A stretch of 64,000 nt of DNA from Petrolisthes cinctipes (lineage: Eukaryota > Arthropoda > Malacostraca > Decapoda > Porcellanidae): the NCBI GenBank assembly GCA_033782935.1, contig JAWQEG010000633.1, positions 1 to 64,000 of the forward strand, in the 5' to 3' direction. The notes under the pieces are model-generated. The model ran no database searches. It had not been told where the DNA came from and saw only the letters and a program-made list of their open reading frames with translations. Within the stretch, counting starts at the first letter, position 1. The number at the start of each line of letters is the position of its first letter. Made by a program: the position numbers and the translations under genes. This document shows, one piece after another, positions 10,331-21,010 of the stretch.

Positions 10331-10424
10331 TCAAAATTTCTTCCCTCCCATTTTCATTTCACCCTGAAAACAGTGGCAGTAATAATTATGGCAGTCATGA
10401 TAATAGTATTTCATTAATTGTTAC

Positions 10425-10560
10425 TTTTTATTATTATTATTACCATTATTGTTAGTAATAGGATTTTTATTATTATTATTATTATTAGTAGTAGTAGTAA
10501 TGGTAGTAGTAGTGTTTATTTATTTCATTAATTGTTATTATTATTATTATAATTATTTGA
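10425..10560. repeat. (ATT)n/(AGT)n microsatellite
   Basis: Broken runs of ATT and AGT triplets, like the array at 5251-5468. Confidence 0.85.
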
Positions 10561-10628
10561 TGTTTCCATGTCTGTGTGTGTATGTGTGTATGTGCTTACA
10601 AAGGAAATAGAAACAGCTTAGTTGCTTC

Positions 10629-10697
10629 TGACGTCACTCACATCAGTCTGCATCCTGTCTTCCTGTTTATAAATACCGCCATAAGACCGAAGTTCTC
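10629..10697 (+). promoter_or_regulatory. Possible promoter: CRE palindrome plus TATA box
   Basis: A perfect TGACGTCA (CREB/ATF site) at 10629-10636 stands 31 bp before TATAAATA at 10668-10675. About 22 bp further, TTCTCAG is followed by GTAAAT, a plausible 5' splice donor at 10698. That arrangement would suit a short untranslated first exon. No coding exon nearby can be linked to it, so this is a motif-based inference that could be coincidence. Confidence 0.25.
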
Positions 10698-11050
10698 AGG
10701 TAAATTATTTCTCAGAACATCTGTATAGTAAAATAAATTGTGAGTGACTAAATAGTTAACTTGGAAATACCCGAAGTCATAAATTGGAACTCCTGAATAT
10801 AGACATTTTTATGCAATAATATGAAAAAAAGTCTTTATTTACGGTATCGTGATTTCATAATATATAAAAATTATTATACTCACTTGTCAAGCAAATAATT
10901 TTCCTTGGAGATGTGACAGTAGAGTAATCCCTTGTTTTGCACTGATGTTAAGGGTGTGTAGTGCACTGTTTGTAATGAATGTATGTACAGGAAAACTCTC
11001 TTCGTACATTACACAACCATTAACCCAATTGGTAATGAGGGTTTACTGTA

Positions 11051-11269
11051 CAGTCGGCTGCAAAAGTCGTATTTCCTCACTCAGCACTTCTTACAAGATA
11101 ACATAAAGGTTAATCATCGAATAAACACATTCACCATACAAAAATACGATATCTAGGGGTTAATTAATATTCTTCTCTGTATTTTCAGTTTACGAGCCCG
11201 TGGATCTTATATTTCCATACTTACTTCATGACTTGGCAGATGTGGCGACACGACATTTGCTTTCGACTG
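11051..11269. mobile_element. TA-flanked Tc1/mariner-type mini-element
   Basis: The left end is CAGTCGGCTGCAAAAGTCGT. The right end, read inverted, is CAGTCGAAAGCAAATGTCGT. TA dinucleotides flank both ends (11049-11050 and 11270-11271). Terminal inverted repeats beginning CAGT with TA duplication are typical of the Tc1/mariner/pogo group. At 219 bp it cannot encode a transposase. Confidence 0.65.
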
Positions 11270-11274
11270 TACTC

Positions 11275-12075
11275 TGATTCATAGAAAATGGTATAATACA
11301 CACCCATATAATAATAGTGGAGAACGAAGCAGTATAGCAGCTATAACTTTATCCCTTCGTTAATCTTTTCCTGGATTTGATCTTTCTCCTGCACTGAATT
11401 CTCTTATACGATGGAAGGGGAATATGATATAAATGTAGGGTAATTGGCTACTTATTATCCCTCCACACTGAATCAAGAAACAAATGGCATCTTCAAACGG
11501 ACACTTTTCCACATGTACAGTTTACTCCTGCCAGCTGTATCCGATTTTCCAGACTAATGTTTCTGTTTAAATAATTTCTGAAGATGGACGATTTTTCCTA
11601 TAGGCTGGGATAGTAGATAGATAGATACAGTAAATAAACAGATAGATAGATATTCTCCTGCATAATATGTTCCAGCGTTGCTGTTTGAAAGGAACATAAT
11701 AATGATTTTGCTTTAGTGTCTTATGTGCATTAGATAATATAAAGATGTTAAAGTTTATTGACGTATAATAGACAGAAAAAGATGTTTATATATCTAATGC
11801 TTTGTTATGTTCCGATAAAAACGTGACTGGAAATAAAATATATAAAAAAAAATTCCTCATAATTACGCAAGACGGACTGAAACACAGATATTCTTTACTT
11901 TGCATGCTATACTCACAACTACAGGCTACAGTTATACAAAGGCTCATGATATTTTTATATATTTTTTATTTTGTTGACATAATGTTTCCTAATCCGGAGT
12001 TTGAAGGAAAGGTCAGAGAGGTGAGCCGAGTCAATCCATCACACATGACACACTTCACATTTATCAGCAACAACA
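11275..12075. other. Unassigned AT-rich intergenic DNA
   Basis: Contains a short GATA run near 11610-11650. I see no gene or clear repeat. Confidence 0.4.
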
Positions 12076-12079
12076 CGAG

Positions 12080-12393
12080 TTTAATAAGGACCCCAGTGAT
12101 GTAGTCTGGAGGTTAGAGAGTCCTTCAAACATTGCCACGAAACACCACCTACATTAAAGGACCCTGTGTTCGTGTATGATAATTGGAGGCTTCTGATTCC
12201 TCCTGACCATGCCAGGAAACAAGCTCCTCCCATATAAGTGGTGTTTCTTGGCAATATTTGAAGGCCTCATTTATCTCCAACTGTCTGACTACATCACAGA
12301 GTCCCTTAAAGGAGCTTGTTTCGTGGCATAATCAGGAGGAATCAGAAGCCACCAGGTCTCATACACGATCACAGGGTTCCTTAATAGCGAGGC
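12080..12393. mobile_element. Type 3 palindromic element with a second copy inserted in its hinge
   Basis: The outer copy is split. The left half runs from AAGGACCCCAGTGATGTAGT to CACCTACA (ending 12162), and the right half resumes at AGGAGCTTGTTTCGTGGCAT (12310) and ends at TTAA near 12390. Between them is an inverted full copy bounded by TTAA on each side (about 12163-12309). Compared with the uninterrupted copy at 7370, this shows insertion at a TTAA with duplication of those four bases. Confidence 0.7.
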
Positions 12394-12549
12394 GAGAAAC
12401 TAATTATCAAGAGTAGGGTTATGTTCAAAGTTGGAGGTCGGGTGTGGGGAGGGGTGGGCCACTTTAGATTAGTTTCGCCTTAAACTTAGTGCTCTGTACA
12501 CGTTTTCTCTCTTAATTTACACCAGGCAGCAGCTGAAGTTGGGTGGGTA

Positions 12550-12745
12550 CTTGTTGTTGTTGTTGTTGTTGTTGAAGGAGGTAATATACTTTTGGTAAAT
12601 TATAGCTCCTTGATTCCTCCAAAGCATGCCAGGAAACAAGACCCGATTAGCAAATGTACTGGTGTCCTGTTGCTGCTTGGAATAGTTTATAGGAATCGAC
12701 CCTCTCCAGATTTGCCAACAATGTAATATAATGTAGTATCCCCTT
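12550..12745. mobile_element. (GTT)n plus a diverged type 1 palindromic element
   Basis: A (GTT)n run to about 12575 is followed by GGTAATATACTTTTGGTAAA, then CTTGATTCCTCCAAAGCATG and GCTTGGAATAGTTTATAGGA. It matches the palindromic family but is diverged. Confidence 0.5.
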
Positions 12746-12880
12746 ATTAAGTGGGTGAGGGAGTCTCTGTGCTGTCGTTCTCATTTATCTTATTTACGGT
12801 TGCATGAGTTCATTTGTATGTTACACTTCCCTGAGGAGTCGAGGACTAAGTTTGGGAAGGACTAGACTAGATCATTAACT

Positions 12881-12882
<2 letters not shown>

Positions 12883-12925
<43 letters not shown>

Positions 12926-13068
12926 AGTGTGTGTGTCAGACTATACTCTCATAACTATAGAGTAAACCTTCGTAGTTTGGATAGAATAAATGGAATGAAA
13001 ACGGTGCAACAATAATAATAATAATATTTTCTTACCATATATTCAGCTCAGAGTGTGAATGTTTTGCC

Positions 13069-13118
<50 letters not shown>
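12883..13118. repeat. (TC)n and (GA)n arrays facing each other
   Basis: TC at 12883-12921 and GA at 13072-13118, about 150 bp apart, so the two could pair as an imperfect hairpin. Confidence 0.85.
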
Positions 13119-13119
<1 letters not shown>

Positions 13120-13734
13120 GTAAAAAAGTAAATAGTTATTAATCGATCTGTAAGTAAAACTAGGACGTTCGGAAACCACAAACCGCCTCCATTTCTGAGC
13201 ATCCTCCCCCCTCTCCCAAAAGGCACCATCAATACCCCCCCCCCCACCCCACATCTCATAAAAGTCAATTGGCCAGTCACCCTCATTTTCACCCTTATGA
13301 TAACAGCTCGGGGAATGTTTGTTGATAATTATACCTTCAACTGCTCATGCACTACCGATTAGGCTCCCTGTAAAATGTTAGCAACTTTTCCCCAGGCACA
13401 TACTGATAAAATTTTAGCAACTTTTCTCCAGGCACATAATTGTTATCTTATCTGTCCACCAAAGCTTGTGAAAATTGGTGATGATATTGTATACTTTTCC
13501 CGAGATATTTTATTTAATTGTTTATAGTCAGACAAACGGTAACAACAATGTAAACTCATCATCTAAGTTGGTTGCGGTAGAATTATGTAGCGTTAGTCAA
13601 GCTATTTTATCATATGTAACTGTAGATAAAGGGTTAGCAGGAATATATATCCTTTGTTCTGTGACAAGTAAAATACAGGTAGAGTAGGCTACAATTTGTT
13701 TATTTGCCAGAGAAAATACATTACGGAGGGGGTA

Positions 13735-13870
13735 ATACACTTTTGGTAAATCTGGAGCAAATGATTCCTCCAAACATTCCAGGCAGTAGGGCATTATTTT
13801 CATCTGGTCCTGTTTCCTAGCATACTTTGGAGGAATCAAGACACTCCAATGTACCCAAAGTGTATTACCC
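13735..13870 (+). mobile_element. Palindromic mini-element, type 1 variant
   Basis: Outer arms GGTAATACACTTTTGGTAAA and ACCCAAAGTGTATTACC pair, and the core has GATTCCTCCAAAC against CATACTTTGGAGGAATCA. The outer 17 bp differ from the 7528 copy but the inside is shared. Confidence 0.65.
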
Positions 13871-13924
13871 CATGAATATCTGTAACGTGATTTGGGAGAA
13901 AAACAGAAGCCTTAAGTTCGCCCA

Positions 13925-14117
13925 CAACAGATAAGACCCCTTTGATCGTGTATGAAAATTGGAGGTTACTGATTCCTCCTGACTAGGCCACGAAACACAC
14001 TCCTTCATATATGTGTGTGTATGTGTAGTAGGTGTATGTGTGTGTGTGTGTGTTTCGTGGCAGTATTTGAAGGACTCATTTACCTCCAATTTTCTGACTA
14101 CATCACAGGGTCCTTAA
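13925..14117 (-). mobile_element. Palindromic mini-element, type 3, reversed
   Basis: GATCGTGTATGAAAATTGGA on the left and TGACTACATCACAGGGTCC followed by TTAA on the right (14113-14116). GGCCACGAAACACACTCC pairs with TGTGTTTCGTGGCAGTATTT around a GT-rich hinge. Confidence 0.7.
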
Positions 14118-14153
14118 AGGTTAACTAACAACAACAACAATTGGAGGCATGTA

Positions 14154-14221
14154 CAGTCGCGGCACATAGTCCTTGATCAGGGTGTAAGGGGAAATCTGGT
14201 CAAGGATTATGTGCGCGACTG
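14154..14221. mobile_element. 68-bp TA-flanked hairpin element
   Basis: Arms of about 27 bp starting CAGTCGCGGCACATAGTCCT on the left and, inverted, CAGTCGCGCACATAATCCTT on the right, with TA on both sides. It is almost pure hairpin, the smallest member of the TA-flanked class in this window. Confidence 0.65.
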
Positions 14222-14228
14222 TACTGTA

Positions 14229-14395
14229 CACTCGCATTCCAAAATTTATATTCAGGTCTTGTTAAAGTTTCGAATTATTTGACATAGTAGTGAACCAATT
14301 ACAACGCTTATCCTGTTTCATATTTGTTTGAGCTCACTTAATACTCAATCAGGCTATTCGAAGTAAGCCTGGATACATATTTTGGATTGCGAGTG
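14229..14395. mobile_element. TA-flanked mini-element adjacent to the previous one
   Basis: Left end CACTCGCATTCCAAAATTTA; right end inverted CACTCGCAATCCAAAATATG. TA lies at 14227-14228 and 14396-14397. It is 167 bp, non-coding, and only 7 bp from the 68-bp hairpin. Confidence 0.65.
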
Positions 14396-14481
14396 TAGCA
14401 GAGAGCATTTAAAGTATTCAGGGGTGAAATTGAAACCTGCATATTCTAACAATTATATGGAATACAGTTAAGGGAGTTACA

Positions 14482-14632
14482 GTACAGTGTTGTTGGTGGT
14501 AAATCCGGAGTAACTGATTCCTCCAAACTATTCCAAGCGACAGGATAGCATTGTATTTATTCATTGGTTCTGTTTCGTGGCATACTTTGGAGGAATCAAG
14601 GCACTCCAATGTATTTACCAAAAAGTAGGCTA
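14482..14632 (+). mobile_element. Palindromic mini-element, type 1
   Basis: GGTAAATCCGGAGTAACTGA and then TTCCTCCAAACTATTCCAAG, against GTTTCGTGGCATACTTTGGA and GGCACTCCAATGTATTTACC. It is clearly the same family as the copies at 7528 and 8290. Confidence 0.7.
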
Positions 14633-14916
14633 TATTTATTCTGCCCCCTGAAGCAATTATTTGGAATACATGACCATATTCAAGAACATAATATGGTACT
14701 ACATACGATGGTTAGACCGGTACCACGCCATCGTATACACATGAATGTGTTCCTTGCATATGACCCACAGTTTAAATTCACAGTGGCATCAATTATTCAT
14801 TCATCCATCAACGAAACACTAGCTCTGGAATAATAGAGTTCGTAAAGCAGACTGATTCAATAACGTGATGGACGGGTTGGTGGTGGTGGTGGCTGTGTTT
14901 TGATGACCTGTGGTGA

Positions 14917-14922
<6 letters not shown>

Positions 14923-14961
<39 letters not shown>

Positions 14962-14980
14962 TCAGGTCATAATTTTTCTT

Positions 14981-15021
<41 letters not shown>

Positions 15022-15090
15022 CACACACACATGTAAAGGGCACAATTTCTATTTTTTTTTCTATACACACACACACACACACACACACAT
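14923..15090. repeat. Poly(A), (TC)n and (AC)n cluster
   Basis: Poly(A) at about 14923-14959, TC at 14986-15018, and AC runs near 15020-15031 and 15066-15090. Confidence 0.9.
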
Positions 15091-15189
15091 GAACTTGCAC
15101 CAACCCACGCATGCGCAAACTTTGAGATTCTATTCAATCATTTCATCACTTCAATAATGTCGGTCAGGTCATAGTTTAATTATCGGGAA

Positions 15190-15213
15190 GCAGAGAGAGA
15201 GAGAGAGAGAGAG

Positions 15214-15263
<50 letters not shown>

Positions 15264-15488
15264 AGGGGGGAGGTAGGGAAAGTTTTTAAAGAAGAGAGAG
15301 AGTGGAGGCGGAAGTTTTAGACGAGAGAGAGAGAGAGAGTGGAGGCGGAAGTTTTTAGATGAGAGAGAGAGAGAGAGGGGGGGGAGGATGGGGGAGGGAA
15401 AGTTTTTGGAGAAGAGAGAGAGAGAGAGAGGGGGGCGAAAGTTTTTAGACAAGAGAGAGAGAGAGAGAGGGGGGGGTAAGGAAAGTTT

Positions 15489-15561
<73 letters not shown>

Positions 15562-15608
15562 GACGGAAATTGTATTGCAGTATACAGAAGGGTTTATATA
15601 CGAGTCTT

Positions 15609-15662
<54 letters not shown>
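15190..15662. repeat. (GA)n arrays carrying a 40-60 bp minisatellite
   Basis: (GA)n blocks alternate with a short spacer of the form GGAAAGTTTTTAGACGAGAG. About six spacers lie between 15275 and 15495. A long pure GA run follows (15491-15555), then another at 15611-15662. Confidence 0.85.
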
Positions 15663-15665
<3 letters not shown>

Positions 15666-15679
15666 GATACTGTAGATAT

Positions 15680-15682
<3 letters not shown>

Positions 15683-15727
<45 letters not shown>
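15683..15727. repeat. (TC)n microsatellite inverted to the preceding GA run
   Basis: TC array only about 20 bp after the (GA)n at 15611-15662, forming an imperfect hairpin. Confidence 0.9.
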
Positions 15728-15732
<5 letters not shown>

Positions 15733-15779
15733 ATGAAGGAAGAGGGAAAAGGAACAAGCTAAAATGAATATCTGAATTA

Positions 15780-16740
15780 TTGACTGAATGTAAAAAAAAG
15801 GAAGGAAGGACGGAAATATATGTAACGAAGGTGGAGAAAATAAACGAGAATAATGAAGGAACGAAGGAAACAAAAATAAGGATGGGAGAAATAGAAATAA
15901 AAAAATAAAAAGATCGATGATGCAAGATTTAATTTAGGAGAAGCAAAAGGAAAACAGTATAAAGTTAATAAATGAAAGAAGGAATGAAGGAAGAAAACGA
16001 AAAAATGTTAGATGCATGGTAGAGAAGAGAATAATGAAAAAAATATATAATAATAATAATTGCTATGTATTTATGAATGTAAGACGGATGGAAAGAAATT
16101 ATGAGGAGACAGGAATAATAATGAAAACATGAATAAAGGAAGAAGGAAAGAATGTAAGATGAGGGGAAAGGAAATAAATTCAGATCATAAAAAAATATAT
16201 GAAGGAAGAATGTATAGGAAGGAAGAAATGAAGGAATGAATGAAGGAGAACACAGGGAAAATATAAAAAAAAAAGTACGAAAAAAAGAATCAAAGAAGAA
16301 TGAAAGAATGAAGGAAGGAGGAAAGATAAATGAGTGAAGGAGGAAGGAAGAATGAATGAAAGAAGGAAGGAAGAATGAAGGAAGGTGGAAGGAAGAATGA
16401 AAGAAGTGGAATGAAGAAATGAAGGAAGGAGGAACGAAGAAATGAAGGAAGGATAAAAAAGAATGAAGGAAGGAGAATAGAAGAATGAAGGAAGGAAGGA
16501 TAAAAAAGAATGAATGAAGGATCGAAGGAGGAAAGAAGAATGAGGGAAGAAGGAAAGAAGAATGAAGGAAGGAGGAAAGAAAAATGAATGAATGAGGAAA
16601 GAAGAATGAAAGAAGGAGGAAAGAAGAATGAAGGAAGGAGGAACGAAGAAGGAAGGAAAAAAAAGAATGAAGGAACAAAGAAAGAAGAAATGAAGGAAGG
16701 ATGAAAGAAGAATGAATAAAGGAAGGAAGAAATGAAGGAA
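15780..16740. repeat. Purine-rich tandem repeat region (GAAGGAAGGA type)
   Basis: About 950 bp of A/G-rich sequence. From 16290 it is dominated by GAATGAAGGAAGGAGGAAAG-like units of roughly 20-35 bp. Minus-strand frames of 155-270 codons are Phe/Ser/Leu/Pro artefacts of this composition. Confidence 0.8.
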
Positions 16741-16833
16741 CAGCACCCAGGAGGCAACTGACCGCTTTTGTTCTCACGCCACTACTAAACTTTTTTAATT
16801 GGAGAAGTTTTTGAGGGAATCACCATCTACGGC

Positions 16834-16837
<4 letters not shown>

Positions 16838-16906
<69 letters not shown>

Positions 16907-16915
16907 AGATATAGG

Positions 16916-16951
<36 letters not shown>

Positions 16952-17057
16952 TTGATAGAGAGAGAGAGAGAGAGAGAGAGCGTGTGTGTGTGTGTATAGG
17001 TATAAGAGAGAGGGAGAGAGAATGACTTTATTTTATCTACAGTATATCGTTTGTTTT

Positions 17058-17108
<51 letters not shown>

Positions 17109-17127
17109 CCTATATCTTTTTATTTTT

Positions 17128-17178
<51 letters not shown>
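16838..17178. repeat. Long inverted repeat built on GA/CT arrays
   Basis: The left arm contains (GA)n, then AAAAAGATATAGGAATAAGA, then (GA)n (16838-16980). The right arm contains (CT)n, CTTATTCCTATATCTTTTT, then (CT)n (17060-17178). The unique core of 23 bp is perfectly inverted, so the pairing is more than chance meeting of microsatellites. The intervening loop is about 80 bp. Confidence 0.75.
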
Positions 17179-17181
<3 letters not shown>

Positions 17182-17468
17182 GTAGAAAACTCCTCTCTGC
17201 AAGTGGTCCCAATTGGATTCTCTTTCAATCTGGGATCCTTTTACCAGTCGTCGAATCGAATTTTGCGCCTTCGTCCCCACACTTTACTGTGGGTTCCGCC
17301 CGCTGAGCAGAAAAGGGCGGGAAGGATGGGAAGTTACTCTGAAGGTTAGATCGAGGGCCTGCTGCAAGTTTTCCCCGAGCCGTGGAAACGAAGAAGTGGT
17401 TTATTTTTAATGGAGTTGCTTTTGGGTTGCGAGTATCGTGTGTGTTTGAATGGGTGAATGGGAGCACA

Positions 17469-17469
<1 letters not shown>

Positions 17470-17529
<60 letters not shown>
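17470..17529. repeat. (AC)n-(AG)n microsatellite
   Basis: AC to about 17486, then AG to 17529. Confidence 0.9.
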
Positions 17530-17532
<3 letters not shown>

Positions 17533-18290
17533 AAATGAAAAACAAATGAGCCTTGAACGAAAAGAGAATATTAATAAGAGAGTAGGATAGACGAACACAT
17601 GCACATGAATCAAGGGTATGAGGAAGGAATAGGATTAATGAAAGGATTGATTGTAACAAATATCAGTTATTATGGGCAAATTGGGAGGATCGATAGCGGA
17701 AATGAAAAATGGAGGGATCACTGGTAGGCTGCATGCATTAAATTTTGATGATGGAGTGAAGAACTTAATTGATGTTGATGGAAGAGGAGGAGAGGGAAAA
17801 GGGAAGGAAAGGAAAGAAGGACTTGGGTAAAGGAGTAATTTATTTTTATTTGCTGACAGATCATATAGTTACTTGTATCGAGTAATTTGAATATATTTCT
17901 AAGATGAGTAAGATGACAGATGGTATAATATTTTGACTATCAAGTTATTTACATCGTTATTTACGTGTGATTATATTTAGTTACTTATTACTTGCTTGAA
18001 TAAAGACTTACAGTACTTTCTTTCACCGAGTGTGGTACTAATATAACTATTATAGATATAACAAAACAAAAGTAAGAATATGAGAGCTCATAATATTATG
18101 ACCCAACAATTTTTTTATAAAACTACTTATTTGTGGATACTTAGTTTTCGTGTATGTTTACTTAAATAATATTTCTTCCTTAATGGCGATTTTCCAACCA
18201 AATTATTCTCAGTTAGAGTCTAGACGATTTCCTTAATAAGAGGTTCCCAGTTAAACCATTTCTAAATAAGCCGAGAAGAGATTATTTCCA
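17530..18290. other. Unassigned AT-rich intergenic DNA
   Basis: No coding signal, RNA gene or clear repeat recognised. Confidence 0.4.
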
Positions 18291-18293
18291 GTT

Positions 18294-18694
18294 AGGTCCC
18301 TCGCACACCGGCCACTTTTCAGTGGACGATGGATTCCACTGTTTGGTGGTGGGATGCTGTGAACACCCCTCACACGGGCCACCTTTTCGTGGCAAAAACA
18401 GTTTGTTTCATCATGGATGTCGGTGAGGTAGGGTGTGTCATTGCATGGCTCCACAAAAAAACTGGATGTTATACATGGCTGGGAGTTTCTCCTTGATCTT
18501 CATATATCAGTATATCACAGTTAATAACTTATACCGTAGCCATTTTGGCTAACAACAACCAGCTGGGTCCACTCAAAGTTTGAGTGGACCGTGTTTGAGT
18601 CTCAAACACGGCCGCCAACAAATGCCATGATCGTCCTCCAAGAACTCCACAACGCTGCCACACCCACCAACAAGTGGCCCGTGTGCGGGGGTGC
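18294..18694. mobile_element. Possible PIF/Harbinger-type non-autonomous element
   Basis: The left end has GGTCCCTCGCACACCGGCCA. The right end, inverted, has CCCCCGCACACGGGCCACTT. A further CACACGGGCCACCTTTTCG lies inside near 18371. Left and right flanks carry TTA-containing sequence, which fits a 3-bp TWA duplication, but boundaries are not exact. There is no transposase frame. Confidence 0.4.
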
Positions 18695-18999
18695 ATTTAA
18701 TTAACAGTATCAATCACGGTCCGATCACCATTTTTTTTACTTTCTTTATGTGTGTGTGTGTCACCACGAAACAGTGGCAGCCAAAATAGGTGATAACAAA
18801 TTAGACTATATTGTAATTAGGAGAGTCCTAGGTAAGGCAATGTTCGTTTAGAATTTAGATGAATTTTCAAGTATTTCCTTCCCAGATTTACGATTCCGAA
18901 GACAATATTAAAGTATATAGGCCTAGTAAGTGGCTTGAAAATTCCCAGTTTGACGATTTCTGAAGGTACTGATAGACAGTTTCCCATATTATTGATCTC

Positions 19000-19861
19000 T
19001 TCTATCTATCTATCTATAGCTCTGCAGGCTGACGTCTCGTTCCCTCCGGGAACTCCCCCCAAGGGGGTGGCCACGGCAGAAGTCTCTCCAGTTTTCTCTG
19101 TTCCAACACTCCCTCCTTCCTTGGTCAAGCCCTCCTCTGCCCCTCACGTTTCTCTCCCTTACATACTCTTTCACTCTGTTCTGCGATCTAACCGGGGGTC
19201 TGCCTCTCACACCAGCAGGTCCCACAACTTCACTTCCATACACCTTCTTTACAAACTCCTCACCTTGCATTCTCTCTACATGTTCAAACCACCTCAGTGT
19301 ATTACGCTTCACTCTCTCAACCACTCCACACTCAATACCAATTGCCTTCTCACTCATACCACATCTCTCATACACACACTCATTACTTTCTCCATAAGTC
19401 CACATGCTCCTCTCAAGTAAGTCATATCCACTGCACCTATTCTAGACTGTTGAGCCCTTCTGCATGTCCATGTCTCTGATGCATATGTCAGTGTTGGCAG
19501 GATTATACTATTTCTCACTCCCCTTTTCACTTCCATACTCACACTTCTATCCTTCATAATCCTCCCCAGTGATCTTATGACCAGTCTACCCCTCACTGCT
19601 CTCTCCCTAATTTCTCCTTCTATGCGTTCATATTTACATAGAACTGCACCCAGGTACTTAAACTCCTTCACTTCCTCCAACCTCTCACCCTCTAGACTCC
19701 TAGAGTTATCTCACACTTATATATTAGTCCCAGTTGGTACTCCCACTCTGTGTACGGCAGTGGTTCCCAAACCCATGGTCGCGACCCAAATGAAGGTCGC
19801 ATAGGTGTTCCTGAGGGTCGAGGGATGGCTACAAAATTAATAAAACATAAAAATAAATAAA

Positions 19862-19935
<74 letters not shown>

Positions 19936-20482
19936 GAAGTAAAAGTAATTCAAACATAATTAGTAACATCATAATTGTGGAATATATATCGTCATTCAAA
20001 CTGGGACAGGAAAATAGTTGTGAATAATAAAGTACGATAAATGAAGGTAGAACAAAACATATACGAGTAGGCTATCTATTAATTAGTAACTTATGGTAAA
20101 ATTTATTAATCTTTTTTCAAATAGATAAAACTATAATAATACTGAAATAACATTTCATCCTTGAGGGTCGCCAGGCCAAAATAAATTTGTGTTAAGGGTC
20201 ACGACAAAAAATGTTTGGGAAACACTGCTGTACGGTGTGGCAAAGTCCATCACTTCAGTTTCTGTCCTCTCAAATACCAACACTTTACTTTTACCCACAT
20301 TCACCTTCAGTTTCCTTCGTTTACAAACAGACTGTAACTCATCCACCACCCTCTGCAACTCCCTTTCACTCCCAGCCATCAGTACAGTGCCATCTGCAAA
20401 TAAACTTGCCACCAAGGACCAATTTACTTCATTCAGCCTCAACTTCACCCCCAGGCCATTCACTTTGGCCTTCATCTCTCTC
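19000..20482 (-). mobile_element. 5'-truncated LINE, split by a hAT-like insertion
   Basis: Two minus-strand pieces, 20482-20228 and 19757-19000, together match the LINE copy at 43749-44939. The upstream piece covers the RT palm, where the catalytic FADD of the better copy reads FADG, so this copy is dead. The downstream piece covers the C-terminal region with LRWFEHVERM and GRPPVR. The 3' tail is a (TAGA)n microsatellite (TCTA on the + strand). Flanking and internal stops break the frame. Confidence 0.8.
19758..20227. mobile_element. hAT-like non-autonomous element, copy A
   Basis: Ends are CAGTGGTTCCCAAAC on the left and the near-inverse GTTTGGGAAACACTG on the right. The right flank CTGTACGG and left flank GTGTACGG resemble an 8-bp duplication, and comparison with the LINE at about 44200 shows the uninterrupted target contained CTGTACGG once. 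Internal (GA)n lies at 19866-19931. No transposase. A second copy lies at 24195-24643. Confidence 0.8.
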
Positions 20483-20884
20483 ATGTGGTGTGTGATATTG
20501 CCCATGTTTAGTAGCCTACTGTAAAGCAACGTGGCATATGCCCACCGCCAGAATGGTGTATGACGCATTCTTACCCGTCATATGATTATACGACACGTGC
20601 TTGTCTAACAGGTACAGTTACCGAGTCTGCTGATGAAGGCGGAAATCTTCCTTTAACCTTGAAGTTAGACCGTCCAGACTCTAGAACCTGTGGCACTACT
20701 TTTGTGCTGTGTGACATAATTATAATGATTGTAGTTTATCGTCGTACATGCTTTTACACCCAAAGTTTTGCATGTTTTGTAAAGAGGTGGAGTTAACTGT
20801 TTTTAAAGTTATGAACAAAATGTTACTGTTGTTAACACATTGAATGAGATGGTATATGTGTTGTTGTTGTCTGCCAGTCAGTAC

Positions 20885-21010
20885 GGGAGTGAGATCGTGT
20901 GGGTGAGGTCGACAACTCTCTGCTCCAGTTATAGTTTCTTAGTAGACCTTGGCATTATTTTCTTCATATGATTCTCTTAGATAACTTATAGTCAGTGTAA
21001 CCAAAGCAAG
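20885..21010 (+). promoter_or_regulatory. 5' flank / probable leader of the ABCD gene
   Basis: Mixed sequence immediately before the start codon, free of the microsatellites that fill the preceding DNA. No TATA box is evident at a normal distance, so the transcription start cannot be placed. Confidence 0.3.

Noticed and set aside
9394..10417. Two overlapping frames of 304 and 324 codons rich in Ser, Leu, Pro and Phe
   Set aside because: They lie in a polypyrimidine tract where stop codons are rare by composition, in two phases of the same strand, with no domain or splice evidence.
15965..16777. A 270-codon minus-strand frame of Phe/Ser/Leu
   Set aside because: It is the complement of a GAAGGAAGGA repeat region with the same compositional artefact. 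Two further frames overlap it.
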